Positions 1 to 11,323 of a DNA stretch of 64,000 nt are shown here, in pieces. Source of the DNA: Heterohyrax brucei (Eukaryota; Chordata; Mammalia; Hyracoidea; Procaviidae); the NCBI GenBank assembly GCA_028571685.1, contig CM053143.1, positions 152,886,329 to 152,950,328 of the forward strand, written 5' to 3'. The translations under genes and the position numbers were made by a program. Numbering within the stretch: position 1 is the first letter of the stretch; each line of letters starts with the position of its first letter. Under the pieces are notes generated by a model. It saw only the letters and a list, made by a program, of their open reading frames with translations, was not told the DNA's origin and made no database searches.

Positions 1-820
1 ATGTGCTGAGCTAAAAAACATTTCCTAGCATCCTTTAAGGAAAGAGGTAGTTATATGACACAGTCCCCACTAAAGAAATAAAACAAGTTCATCCAAGTGG
101 ACTTAGAGGCAAGTTCTTTAAAGGGAGTGGCTCAACTGGCACATAACAACTGGTCTCTATTTACCTGGAGTAACAATGGAAGGAGAATCAGAAATAGGAA
201 GATAGGGAATATGTGGCTAATTGCAGCCATCAACAACTGCTGCCTCTGCTATGAGACCAGAAGACCTGGTTGTGTCTAGCTACTATTACATTTTGATCAA
301 GATTCCACACAAAAATAATGATCAAAGAGGGAGGGATATACAGAACAGACTTCCATATTCCCATAGACTCTAAACTTTCTGGAGCCATGGAGGCTGGATA
401 AAACCTGAAACTATTACCTTGAGATAAACTTTAAGCTTTAAAGTAAAAATGTCCCTGAAGTAATTTTAAAACCAAGCAATGGTTTCATTTAACTAGCAAA
501 AAAGGTCTGCCTTGAGCATTAGGCTCTTTTAAGAACCATCTATATGGGATCAAATTGACAACATTAACTCAAAGGATTAAGACAGGAACTTTAGCGGGTA
601 GTGAGTTTATGTTAATGAGGGAGAAACAGCTCAGAAAAGGAGGATGAGAATGGCTGCACAACACAAAAACTATAATTAATGTCACTAAACTGCACACATA
701 TAAACTGTTTAACTGATACACTTGCTGCATGTATTCTCAACAACAAAAAAACAAAGTTTAGGAAATAAAAGCTATTTACACAAAATAACAAATTACTTCT
801 TTATGTTCACGTATGTACCA
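1..820. other. Intronic sequence, nothing recognised
   Basis: AT-rich sequence with no recognisable repeat family, exon or RNA. The short open frame at 97-279 has no familiar motif and is taken as chance. Confidence 0.5.
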
Positions 821-1350
821 GATCTGACACTTGAGTCCGTGAACTTAACTGTCCTAAGTGATACATATTTCACTGCTGAGTAGCACTAAGGTCACCTTTG
901 AAGCACCCTCCTTGGGAAGTTATACACCAATGCCAGCACCCAGTACACCCTTCAAAGCAATTCTGGAACTCATTCTGGAACTGCCATGGAGCACAGTGGC
1001 AATTTTGCGAACTTAATCGTCTAGTTGTCTGTGATGGAGTTCTTAGGCTGTAAACAAAGAACTGTATTGGAACACCCTGCCTAGACAACTGATCTGGCCC
1101 CCGAGTGACTTTTTTCTTTACCCAAAGATAAAGGAAATACTGAAAGGAAGACATTTTGATGCCATTCAGGACATGCTCTGATGGTCATTCCATAAAGAAT
1201 TCCAAAACTGTTTTGAAGGGTGGACCAGATGCTGGCGTCGGTGCACAGCTTCCCAAGGGAAGTGCTTTGAAGGTGACCATAATAATACTCAGCAATGAGG
1301 TATGTAGTATTTTTCTAGGATTAGTTCACGAACTTGATAATTATCAGACC
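821..1350 (+). mobile_element. Mariner-derived fold-back element, copy 1
   Basis: The outer arms are inverted repeats: about 821-990 pairs with the complement of about 1190-1350, including shared ends (GATCTGA...CGTGAAC against GGTCTGA...CGTGAAC). The arms and centre are decayed mariner transposase sequence. Around 1040-1170 the sense strand encodes remnants of the conserved stretch TVLEHP, then DLAP, then FSLPKDKG, all broken by stops. The left arm is an inverted copy of the transposase 3' end, with its junction at about 995-1040. No complete transposase is possible. Confidence 0.75.
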
Positions 1351-1513
1351 GCATAGATTAGATAAATACACATACACACACACAGACTAAATGGATGTCC
1401 CTTAAGATCTTCAAAGGGGGAAACTATAAAAGAAAAAAAAAAATCCCCTTCCCAATACCTAATTTCCCAATTTTTGGACTTTGGACATTCCATTACCCAG
1501 TTCAGAACCTGAC

Positions 1514-1595
1514 TGTATCATCAACACTTCCATGGAACAGAGATCCAACTTTGCTGTATCAGCAACACTTCCATGAAACAGAAACCCAACTTTGC
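1514..1595. repeat. Tandem duplication, 2 x 41 bp
   Basis: Units 1514-1554 and 1555-1595 align without gaps with four mismatches (37 of 41 identical). Both contain CAACACTTCCATG. The function is unknown, and the flanks are AT-rich intronic sequence. Confidence 0.8.
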
Positions 1596-1831
1596 CTGAA
1601 AGTCACCTGTATCAGCATATTCAACTTTTTCTACTCTCAGAAATAGGACAAAAGTTATTACTTTCACAGCAGTTGTTGGTGAACATTCTAGAACTTAAAT
1701 CCTTAAACTCATTCAGGAAAACAAGCATCTCCAGCTTACCAGACAATGTGAAATAAATCAGTAGGTAGGTCTCTCTGTTTTTAGGACTCATAGTTAAGAA
1801 TTCCTCTATGCAGACACCTAAAAACAATTCA

Positions 1832-2039
1832 CTGGCTGGAGGAAGGGGAGTGGACGGAGAGGAGGGGAAAGGAGACTGTTGGGAGGATGAGACATGTATG
1901 GAGCAGAGAGGAATAGTGTGCAGTCACCGGACAGGGAGACCAGTGGAAGCTGCATATAGGGGGGCATGTAAATTTACATGTGAATGTACATTTTCAGTCA
2001 GTTATGTTAAATAAAAATTAAAAAAGTAAAAAAAAAAAA
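1832..2039 (+). mobile_element. L1 3' end, severely 5'-truncated
   Basis: The sequence is almost identical to 6306-6515 (GGAGGAAGGGGAGTGGACGG onward), ending in AATAAA-like signals and poly(A). It is flanked by an 11-bp target-site duplication, AAAACAATTCA, at 1821-1831 and 2040-2050. It is therefore a separate L1 retrotransposition of only about 200 bp. Confidence 0.92.
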
Positions 2040-2050
2040 AAAACAATTCA

Positions 2051-2804
2051 TGTAATACCTAAAAACACATTCATCTAAATATTCAATGATCTTGTAATAC
2101 TACTTTTGGCATACACTCAAGATAAACTTTTGTACATCTACACCAGTAAAAACTTGGAAATAACAGAGTGTCTAACAGATCAATGCATAAAACCGGTTTA
2201 TCCTATACAAAAAGGAAGGGACTATACCTATACATCAAAGGAAACCAATGTGTATTGGAAACTAGGCTAAAATGGGAGAACAGCAAGTTTCAGAATACTA
2301 CACTTTTCAAATAGTTTAAATACAGGCAAAATTACATTATTAAAATAGATAACATGTTTTAATAGTGCTATTTATGTTTTAAAATTTAAAATGCAGAATT
2401 TAGGACAGAACTTACCTCTGGTGATGCAGCTGCAAAATATTGGCAATGTTCTATTTCTCGAGTTTAATGATGGGCCACAAATGTTCATTATCTCATGTTT
2501 TACAACTTATACATGTGACACCTACTATTTGTGTGTGTGTGTGTGTGTATTTATATTTTAAAAAAAGAAAAAGAAAAAAATTCATACCAAAATGTTCTCA
2601 AAATAGTTTCTCTTGATTTGGAGATTAAAGATTTCCTTTTAGCTATACTTTTCTACACTAAAAAAAAAATTTTATAAAGGTACACAGAAGAAAGTTTTAA
2701 AAACACACAATTATATACTGTCAAATTATGCCATTAGTTCTTCTACAAATCTGGTAAGTTAAAGAAATTCACCAAAATTAGGCTGCACTAACAAAATTAC
2801 TAAA
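2051..2804. other. AT-rich intronic sequence, possible old L1 debris
   Basis: A stretch around 2100-2260 (CACCAGTAAAAACTTGGAAA and later phrases) resembles the 3' part of very old L1 elements but is too diverged to call firmly. Nothing else was recognised. Confidence 0.35.
2530..2548. repeat. (TG)n microsatellite
   Basis: About nine TG units followed by AT-rich sequence. A simple repeat. Confidence 0.9.
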
Positions 2805-2948
2805 GGCCAGTTAACATGACTATTATTTCCAATTTATGCACCAAACACTAAGACCAAAGATGAACAAACTGAAGATTTTTACCAGCTTCTAGCCTGAAAT
2901 TCACTGAACATGTAATCAGGATGCATTGATAATTACTGGTAATTATAA
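2805..2948 (+). mobile_element. RTE LINE fragment (endonuclease region)
   Basis: Closely matches 6586-6730 of the larger RTE copy, with only a few substitutions. Both share diagnostic words such as TTCTAGCCTGAAAT. It stops abruptly at both ends with no visible tail or target duplication. Confidence 0.85.
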
Positions 2949-3861
2949 AAATGTTTGTTATTGCAAAGGTATAAATCATCACTCAGTTTTTCATAACAAA
3001 GCTCTACAGGGATAGATTGAGAACTCAGCCACTGTATCAGGAAACTGAGCATGCTAGTGAAATCAAGTATCAACAAAATATCAGATATATCAGAACAAGG
3101 CACCATCACATACTATAAAGCAAAGAGTTACTAAGTTTATTAAATTAAAGATCTGAACTTCCCACAGATACTCGTGTTTTTAAAACTAGTTTGCCTATGA
3201 CACAGGGACGCCACCAAAATAGAATAGTTTAAAAAAAACCATTAAAGATAGGATCCTAGAATAGTTTGGTAAAATCACACTCAAACCAACTGCATGGTAC
3301 TGTATGTACTGTGAAAGTCCAGTCAGATAAAACAAGTAGGAGAGGATATACAACCATCTGCCATATTAAGATCCAATTTACTACAGAATAAACTGACATG
3401 TCTTTTAAGTCAAAATACTACAATCTTGGAGTCAATTAACTTCAAATAACAAGACTCATCCACATTTGAAAACCAGAGCTACATTCTTTAGCAGTAATAG
3501 AAAGCACAGTGATTATCAGCCTTGTCTTTATCAAAAAGTTGTCTCTTCTACAACATGCTACAGCAACTAAATGAATGGTCCTCCTACTGAAAGAACTGTC
3601 AGGCTCTTCAACAACTTTAGATCCTTCTGTGCACCCTGAGATCCTGGTCCCAGTCAAGACTAAGATTGATCTAAACTATATACACAACCCAGGAGTACCA
3701 AGTGCAGCAAGACAGAAACAAAATGTTTTCTATCAGTTGCTGAAAAGCAACAGCATCAAGACAGCCAAGCATTGAGTATGACATTCCCAAATGGGATGGT
3801 CCACTTTGTGAAGTAAAACACCTATCTAAAACCACTTGAGAGAAAAAGCTACACACACTAC
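2949..3861. other. Intronic sequence, nothing recognised
   Basis: No repeat family or exon recognised. The short open frames at 3442-3657 (minus) and 3575-3775 (plus) overlap on opposite strands, have no known motif and look like chance. Confidence 0.45.
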
Positions 3862-4052
3862 CAAAAAACAAAACTAGCTGCTAGTCCATTCCGACTCATG
3901 GCAACCCCATACACTGCAGAGAATTGGACTCCACAGAATTTTCAAGGCTGTGACCTTTTAGAAGCAGACAGACAAAACGTGTTCCAAGATACCTCTGAGT
4001 AGGTTCAAACCACCAACCTTTTGCTTAGTAGTTATGCATCACCAGGGACTCT
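3862..4052 (-). mobile_element. AfroSINE, long variant
   Basis: Antisense copy. In sense it reads from a tRNA-like head ending in GAGTCCCTGG, through a middle block resembling the RTE 5' end (AGAAGCAGACAGAC region on the plus strand), to the shared RTE/SINE tail (CCATTCCGACTCATGG on the plus strand). It is moderately diverged. Confidence 0.85.
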
Positions 4053-4171
4053 TGGCCTTGTATCTTTAATTACCAGGAAAATTCAGTCACACAAAGGCTA
4101 AAAATAATGAACAGGGTAACACAAGTCTGCCCTAAACCTATGCAAAGCCAGCACTTCTGACAGCACCTCCA

Positions 4172-4332
4172 AAAATCAAAAACAAAAAAACTACTGCCAC
4201 TGAGTCAATTCCAACTCGTAGCAACCCTATAGGATACAGCAGAGCTGCTCCATCGTTTCCCAAGATTCTGGATTTGAAAAGCTGGACCTTTTGGTTATCA
4301 ACTACAGCTCTTAATCACTGTGCCATCAAAAA
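4172..4332 (-). mobile_element. AfroSINE, short type
   Basis: Antisense copy with an A-rich end, ACTGCCACTGAGTCAATTCC, GCAACCCTATAGGA and a decayed tRNA head (CACTGTGCCATCA). Confidence 0.88.
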
Positions 4333-4356
4333 ATCAGGTACCTATCAAAAGACCAG

Positions 4357-4545
4357 CACAGTTTGTGGTGCAACGGTTAAGAATTACAACTGAAAAAATG
4401 TTACCAGGCAGTTCTACTCTCTATATTAAAGTCACTGTTGTTACATCTCATCGATTTCCAATTAATAGTGACCCCACACTGACAGAGCAGAAACTGCCCC
4501 ACAGGGTTTTCTAAATTGTAATCTGTACGAGGTGCTTATGCACAC
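4357..4545. mobile_element. Two partial AfroSINEs in opposite orientation
   Basis: 4357-4436 reads as a decayed sense copy (GTGGTGCAACGGTTAAGA ... GCAGTTCTACTCT). 4436-4545 reads as an antisense tail portion (CATCGATTTCC, AGAAACTGCCCCACAGGG). The copies abut head to tail around the shared tail motif. Both are truncated. Confidence 0.65.
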
Positions 4546-5345
4546 TCTGGATCCTGCAGCTAGTATCCTGTTAATCTGACCTGAGTTCTTGAAACTTGAA
4601 CCAGCAGCTTATCTGCCAATCTTGGGATTTGTTGGCCTCTGCAGACTGTGAGCCATGGGCCTGCTGGGGTTCACCAGCCACTGCAACTACATGAATCAAG
4701 AGAATCCTCTAACCCGACACAGAGACGTGGGACTTCCCAGTCTCTGCAACTGCAGTTTGTTGTACTGTGGGGGGGTGCATGTTGCTGTCATGCTGGAAGC
4801 TCTGCTGACAATATTCAGGTACCAGCAGGGTCACCCATGGCAGACAGGTTTCAGCTGAGCTTCCACACTGAGACTAGGAAGAAGGACCTGGCAGTCTACT
4901 TCTAAAAAGAATTAGCCAGTGAAAACTGTGAACAACCACGGAACACTGCCTGATATAGTGCAGGAAGATGAGTCCCCCAGGTCAGAGGGCCCCCAAAAGA
5001 CAACTGGGGAAGAGCTCCCTCCTCAAAGCAGAGTAGACCTTAAAGAGGTGGTTGGAGTGAAGTTTTCAGGACCTTCATTTGCTGATACAAAATGATTTAA
5101 AATGAGAAGAAACAGTTGCAAACATCCATTAATAATCAGAACACAGAATGTAAAAAACATGACTCTACGAAAATTGAGTATTGTCAAAAATGAAATGAAA
5201 CATATAAACACTGACAGCTTACGCATTAGTGAGCTGAAATGGACTGATACTGGCCATTTTGAACAGTAAAACTACATAGCCTACTATGCCAAGAATGACA
5301 ACTTGAAGAGTGGCATTGCATTTATTATCAAAACAAATACTTCAA
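4546..5345 (+). mobile_element. RTE LINE (BovB-like), 5' part of the split copy
   Basis: This is the 5' region of an almost complete RTE element, which resumes at 6516 after an L1 insertion. The 5' UTR includes GGTACCAGCAGGGTCACCCA and AGGAAGAAGGACCTGGCAGT (also present in the long AfroSINE variants). The start of the endonuclease domain follows, with GAGCTGAAATGGACTG and a broken frame. The exact 5' end is uncertain. Confidence 0.82.
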
Positions 5346-6515
5346 AGGTAAACTGTGGTACATATACTCAATGGAGCACTATGCAATGATAAAGAATAAC
5401 AATGATTCCAGGAAACATCTCCTAACCTGGTTTCAACTGGAAGACATTATGTTGAGTGAGAGTAGTCAGCAACAAAAGGACAAATACTGTATGAGACTTT
5501 TACGATAAGATCTCAAAAACAGACTTGTGTATAGAAGAAAAGACTCTTTGACAGCTGCAAGGGAGGGGAGGGAGGGAGGGAGGGCAAGGGGGGGAGGGCT
5601 TAGTTTAGGTAGTTACTAGAAATCTAGTTGGGAGAAAGCGGTGACAGCACACATTAGGAACAAGAACAACATTAAGTGGACTTCAGCATAACTTGAGTAC
5701 TCCTTTCATCTTAACTCAATACTGCAAGGATAGAGTAGCTGAGGCGGGGGGCGGGGGACCATGCTCTTAGGCGAATTCCAGGCCAATTGGCACAACTAGC
5801 ATTTTGCTAAGAGAGCTCTCTGCACCCCACATTGGTGAGTGGCGTCTGGGGTCTTAAAAGCTGCCAAGCTGCCATCCGAGGACACAGCAAATGGTCCCAA
5901 CTCAGCAGGAACGGATGCTCACCGAGGGCCAAAATGGCATGCGGTAAAGACAACCGAAAAGACAGAGAGACCCACAAGAGTGGGTGCCTACATCGACCTG
6001 GGACCGGAAGAACCGGATGGTGCCCGGCCACCACCAGTGATAGCCATGACGGAGCTCACAGAGAGGAGCCTCACGGGCAACACAAGAATAAAAAGAGGTG
6101 CATCATGAGATCTCCACTAAAAGACCTCAACTGATGGTCCAGCGGTTTTGGGGTTCCTCTGAGAGCATGGCCCCCGGCCCTGATGCTGCCCATTCCCATA
6201 AATTATAACAAAGGTCCACTCTTTGGACAGGAATGGAATGGACTTGGCAATGCAGAGTAGCCATATGTTGGAAGCACTTTATGGTTCTATACATCTACAG
6301 GATATCATCTTGCTGACCTCTGGCTGGAGGAAGGGGAGTGGACGGAGAGGAGGGGAAAGGAGACTGCTGGGAGGATGAGACATGTATGGAGCAGAGAGGA
6401 ATAGTGTGCAGTCACCGGACAGGGAGAGCAGTGGAAGCTGCATATAGGGGGGCACGTAAATTTTCATGTGAATGTACATTCTCACTCAGTTATGTTAAAT
6501 AAAAAAAAAAAAAAA
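5346..6515 (+). mobile_element. L1 3' end inserted in the RTE copy
   Basis: Starts within the last part of L1 ORF2/3' UTR (CAATGGAGCACTATGCAATG) and runs through a long 3' UTR with a G-rich purine tract (5561-5598) to poly(A) at about 6500. It is flanked by a 14-bp target duplication, AACAAATACTTCAA at 5332-5345 and AACAAATATTTCAA at 6516-6529 (one mismatch). The CpG-bearing open frames at 5832-6134 lie in this 3' UTR and are not genes. Confidence 0.95.
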
Positions 6516-9091
6516 AACAAATATTTCAAGAACTATCGTGAAGTGCAATGCTGTCAATGACAGGATAATATCCGTATGCCCACAAGGAAGGCCAGTTAAC
6601 ACAACTATTATTTCCAATTTATGCACCAAATACTAAGACCAAAGATGAACAAACTGAAGATTTTTACCAGTTTCTAGCCTGAAATTTACTGAACATGTTA
6701 TCAGGATGTATTGATAATTACTGGTAATTGGAATGCAAAAGTAGAAAATCCAGGAGGAGGATCAGCAGTTGGAAAATATGGCCCTGGTGGTAGAAATGAT
6801 GCTGCAGATCACATGGTGCAATTATGCAAGACAAAAGACTTCTTCACTAAAAACATCTTTTTTCACCAGTACAAATGGCTACTACAGACACGAACCTCAG
6901 CACATGCAATATACAAGAATCAACTATTGACTGCATCTTTGGAAAGCAAGGATGGAAAAGCTCAGTATCTTAAACGTAAATGAGTCCAGATGCCAAGCAC
7001 TGCACAGACTATCAATTGCTCATATGGGAAGTTCAAACTGAAACCGAAGAAAATGAGAACATGTCCACAGGTGCCAAAGTATGGCCTTGAGTTTATCCCA
7101 TCTGAGTTTTGAGATCATCTCAAGAACAGATTTGGTATGCCAAACACCAAGGACAGAAGAGCAGACGAGCTGCAGAAGGACATCCAAGACGTCATACCTG
7201 AAGAAAGCAAGAGGTCATTAAAAAGAGAAGAAAGACAAAACCAAACTAATGTCAGAAGAGACTCTGAAACGTGCTCTTGAGCATTCAGTAGCTAAAGTAA
7301 AAGAACACACAATGAACTAACAGAACTGAACAGGGCTCAACAAGTCAAAATATTACAATGGCATGCGCCAAGAACTGCTGGTAGAAAAGCAAAAGGGAAG
7401 AACATCCTCTGCATTTCTCAAGCTGATAGAACTAAGGAGAAAACTGAATGCTCAAGTTCCCATAGTGGAGGATTCTACAGGGAAGATATTAAACAACGCA
7501 GGAAGCATCAAAGGAAGGCAGAGGGAACACAGTCATTATACCATAAAGAAATGATAGACATTCAACCATTTCAAGAGGCAGCGTATGATAAGGAACCAAT
7601 GGTACTGAAGGATGAAGTCAAAGCTGCACTGAAGACATGGGAAAAAAATAAGGCTGCAGGTATTGCTGGAGTATCAACTGAGATGTTTCAACAAATGGAT
7701 GCAATGCTGGAAGTATTCCTTCATCTATGCAAAGAAATTTGGAGGACAGTTACCTGGCCAATCCGGTGCAAGAGATCCATATTTATGCCTATTCCCAAGA
7801 AAGGTGATCCAACCAAATGCAGAAATTACTGAATATCATTACTATCATACACAAGTAAAACTTTGCTCAGGATCTTTCAAAAGTGGCTGCAGCAGTATAC
7901 TGAGAAGGAACTGCCAGAAATTCGGGCTGGAGTCAGAAGAAGACGTAGAACCAGGGATATGACTGCTGATGTCAGATGCATCCTGGCTGAAAACAACAAA
8001 TACCAGGAAGATGTTTTCCTGTGTTTTACTGACTACTCAAAGGCATTTGACTGTGCCTCATAACAAATTAAAAGCAACATTGAGGAGAATGGGAATTCCA
8101 AAACACTTAATTGTGCTCATGAGGAATCCATACATAGATCAAGAGGCAGTTGTTTGAACAGAACAAGGGGACACCACACAGTTTAAAGTCACGAAAGGCG
8201 TGAGTCAGGGTTGTATCCTTTCACCATACCTATTCAGTGTAAATGCTGAGCAACTAATTCAAGAAGCTGGACTATATGAAGAATAACAGGACATCAGGAT
8301 TAGAGAAGACTTATGATATGCCTTACGCAGACAACATAACCTTGCTTATTGAAAGTGAAGAAGATGTGGAACACTCACTGATGATCAAGGACCACAGCCT
8401 TCAGTAGGGATTATACCTCAACATAAAGAAAACAAAAATTCTCACAAGTAGACCAAAAAGCAGTATCATGATAAATGGAGAAAAGGTTGGGACTGTCAGG
8501 AATTTCATTTTACCTGGATCTGCAATTAACACCCATAGAGACAGCAGTCAAAAAATCAAAGGACACACTGCCACTGGGCAAAGCTTCTGCAAGACTACTT
8601 CTCTTTAAAGTGCTGAAAATCAAAGGCATCAACTTGAAGACAAAAGTGAACCTCACCCAAGCCATGTTATTTTCAACTGCATCATATGCATGCAGAAGCT
8701 GGACAATGAATAAGGGAGACAGAAGAATTCACATCTCTCGATTCTGGTGTTGAAGGATACTGAGTATACCATGGACTGCCAAGAGAACCAAGACCCAACC
8801 AATCTGTTTTGGAAGAAGTACAACCACAGTGCTCCTTAAAATCAAGGACAGTGAGACTACATTCATACTTTGGACATGATGCCAGGAGGAATCAATTCCT
8901 GGAGAAAGACATCATGTTTGGTAACGGGTTAGCAAAAAAAGAGGGAACAATGAGATGGACTGACACACTGGCTGCAACAATGGGCTCATACACAGGAATG
9001 TGGGCATGGCTTAAGAGTAGCACTGTTTTGTTCTTTTACACATATGTTTGCTATGAGATGGAACCGATTCCACAGCACCTGACAACAATCT
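6516..9091 (+). mobile_element. RTE LINE, remaining endonuclease/RT/3' end
   Basis: Continuation of the RTE copy begun at 4546. The endonuclease motif that should read GDWNAKV is GNWNAKV at about 6720, losing an acidic catalytic residue. RT motif A is visible as DYSKAFDCA at about 8031. The catalytic YADD is YADN at 8324-8335. Stops and frameshifts break the ORF throughout. The 3' end at about 9060-9091 (GATGGAACCGATTCCACAGC then CACCTGACAACAA) is the tail shared with AfroSINEs. The copy is inactive. Confidence 0.93.
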
Positions 9092-9200
9092 TTACAAGAG
9101 CTGACTAGAAGGTCTCTTCTCCTGCATGCCTAGTGTGGACGTTTACCATCAACCCTTCAGTTAGCAGGCCAGTGCTTTGTTACTGGGGTTCTTTATAAGG
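9092..9200 (-). mobile_element. AfroSINE head fragment (third variant)
   Basis: Directly abuts the RTE tail. Antisense middle (AGAAGGTCTCTTCTCCTGCA) and tRNA-head part (CTTCAGTTAGCAGGCCAGTG) of a SINE variant; its tail half is missing. Confidence 0.65.
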
Positions 9201-9267
9201 TTACTAGGGGTACACAAAACAACATCAAAAGATCTGGTTAGGAATACTCTATGCCTTTATACCAGTC

Positions 9268-9430
9268 AGGAAACCCTGGCAGGGGTTAAATACTATGTCT
9301 GCTAACCACAAAGTTGGCAGTTCAAATCCACCAAGCACTCCTTGGAAACTATGGGGCAGTTTTACTCTGACCTATAGGGTCACTGTGAGGCAGATCCGAC
9401 TCGATGGAGTGGGTTTATTTTTTTTTGGTA
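9268..9430 (+). mobile_element. AfroSINE, short type
   Basis: Sense copy: GGAAACCCTGG, GGTTAAATACTATG, B-box-like GCAGTTCAAATCCACC, then GGGTCACTGTGAGGCAG, CGACTCGATGGAGTGGGTTT and a T-rich tail. Confidence 0.95.
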
Positions 9431-9559
9431 TATACTAGTCTACTATATACTAGACACTATGCAAGATATTAAAGAGGTAAAATATTAGTAAGAATTCTTA
9501 AAGAGCTTAAAAATCCAGCAGGAGCAAAAAAACATATGTACGATTATCAATAACAACTG

Positions 9560-10090
9560 CCACTGGAGAACAGGTAAACCAAGAATTGAAGAAAAGCTTA
9601 TCAGAGGTGGCATTTCAGGATAAGTAGGTTTCAAAAGGCAAAGAAGAGGTGATGGGTCAGAGCTTACTGGAGACAGATGCAATGACTAAACAGCAAGCAA
9701 CTTAGTATAGCTGAAGGAGAGGGATGGTGTGGGTCTGACATATGTGTGGACATGCATGCATGCATCTGAGACCTGACAAAAAATATGTCTGGAAAGGTAA
9801 GCTAGAACAATAGTACGAAGGTTCTATCTCCTACAGGTTTTCATTTTCTTCTATAGGCAGCAGAGAGCCTTAAGGAAAATAAGGTAAGATCACATTTTAA
9901 AATGAAATCTAGTGGCACAACGAAGACTAAATGAAGGCAAGGGGGTCACTAAGGACAGAGAAGTTAAGTATAAATAAGTAGTCAACAAGCTGTTTTAAAA
10001 GTCCATCTGAGATGTGAAAACTGGACCTACAATGATACTAAAAGGGAGGAAAAAATGAGGAAATGGATTCAGGATATACATGGATTATGG
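9560..10090 (+). repeat. Ancient mammalian repeat, possible
   Basis: Phrases such as CTATAGGCAGCAGAGAGCCTT and AAAATAAGGTAAGATCACA resemble a widespread, very old mammalian interspersed repeat, too diverged for me to assign to a family. No coding content. Confidence 0.35.
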
Positions 10091-10317
10091 GGGTGAAAAC
10101 TCCAAAAACAACTTTTTATAAAGGACAGCAGTAGAGACCAAGAAGGAAAAAACACAACAGTAATATCAGGAAAATTCTAAGAGATGCAAATGTTAATTTA
10201 AAAAATAAGGCGCATGAAATGCCTAATAGCTAAGAAGTTACTTTGCATGTGACAATTCAGAAGATACTGGTGACTCCTGAAGAAATAACTTCAATGCGGT
10301 ATGGTAGGCATAAAAGC

Positions 10318-10735
10318 CTGGGTACAGAAGTTACAGCTGTTTCTTCTTATTTTGAGTTGTACCACATCAGCGAATGAAGATCTCAGAGGGCTTACTCCAT
10401 CCATGTCAAGATTCACTCTACTTTGAGGAGGCAACTCTTCCCTGGTCATCTTCTGAGTGCCTTCCATCCTGGGGGGCTCACTTTCTGGCACCACATGACA
10501 ATGTTTGGCTGCTATTCACAAGGTTTTCCTTAGCTAATTCCTTTCAGAAGTAGACTGCCGGGTACTTCCTCCTAGTGTGTCTTAGTCTGGAAGCTCAACT
10601 GAAACTTGTCTACCATGGGTGACCCTGCTGGTACCTAAATACCAGTGGCATAGCTTCCTGTATCACAGCAACAAGCAGGCCTCCACTGACAGACAAGTGG
10701 GGGCTGCTCACTTCCTTCTTACCTGATGCTGTTAT
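10318..10735 (-). mobile_element. RTE LINE 5'-end fragment
   Basis: Antisense match to the RTE 5' region at 4800-5100: TCTACTTTGAGGAGGCAACT, AGAAGTAGACTGCC, CTACCATGGGTGACCCTGCT. It contains only the 5' UTR and the beginning of the ORF. Confidence 0.88.
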
Positions 10736-10800
10736 CCTCCTTGCCTGATGTTGTTACCTCTTTTTTTTAACCCATTAGCAGTATAAAGGGTAAAAAACAC

Positions 10801-10853
10801 ACAGATATATATATATGTAGATAGATATACAGATATATAGATATATATAGGTA
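10801..10853. repeat. AT/GATA-rich simple repeat
   Basis: Interrupted TA and GATA units (ATATATATATATG, AGATAGATATACAG). Low-complexity sequence. Confidence 0.85.
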
Positions 10854-10859
10854 TTTCAG

Positions 10860-11060
10860 CAAATGCAAAACAATTAGACAAAATTCAGCACTCATTTATG
10901 TAGAAAGACGAGAACTTCCAAAGCTTGGTATAGTGCATCTGTGAAAACTTAACGGTGAAGGACTGAATGTTTCCTGCTATCATTGTCAGAGGCAAGCATG
11001 TTCTTTTCACCAAGTGTTTAATTTACAGTGGAAGTTCTAGCCAGTACAGTGAGGACACAG
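10860..11060 (+). mobile_element. L1 ORF2 fragment (RT region)
   Basis: Sense match to the L1 reverse-transcriptase region: CAAAATTCAGCACTCAT, GGTGAAGGACTGAATG, GTGGAAGTTCTAGCCAGT. The frame is broken. Confidence 0.75.
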
Positions 11061-11061
11061 T

Positions 11062-11270
11062 GTCAGGAAAGAACACCACACTTAGTAGAGGAGGTCAGCA
11101 AAAAAGAGGAAGACCCTCAACGAGATGGATTGATACAGTGGCTGCAACAATGGGCTTAAGCATAAAAACAATTGTGGACATGCCACAAGACCGGGCAGTG
11201 TTTCATTCCATTGTTCACAAGGTCACTATGAGCCAGAACTGACTCGACAACACCTAACAACAACACAGAA
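11062..11270 (+). mobile_element. RTE LINE 3' end
   Basis: Well-preserved last 200 bp of RTE: AGGTCAGCAAAAAAGAGG, ACGAGATGGATTGATACAG, GACCGGGCAGTGTTTCAT, ending CTGACTCGACAACACC then TAACAACAACA. The residual frame encodes the typical C-terminal GRPSTRWIDTVAATMG region. Confidence 0.95.
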
Positions 11271-11323
11271 GTTATGGAATGAGTTAACTTTTAAGAAGCG
11301 AATCCAGGAGAGTCTTTTTGAGA

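Noticed and set aside
870-1154. 94-aa minus-strand frame with mariner-like words
   Set aside because: It is not a gene: it runs across the fold-back junction, mixing antisense and sense transposase remnants.
5832-6134. 100-aa and 89-aa open frames rich in CpG
   Set aside because: They lie in the L1 3' UTR (5346-6515), and the parallel L1 at 57525 does not keep the frame.
9268-9430. tRNA gene signal (A- and B-box words) in many SINEs
   Set aside because: The tRNA similarity is confined to SINE heads followed by the SINE body and tail. No stand-alone tRNA cloverleaf with proper ends was seen.
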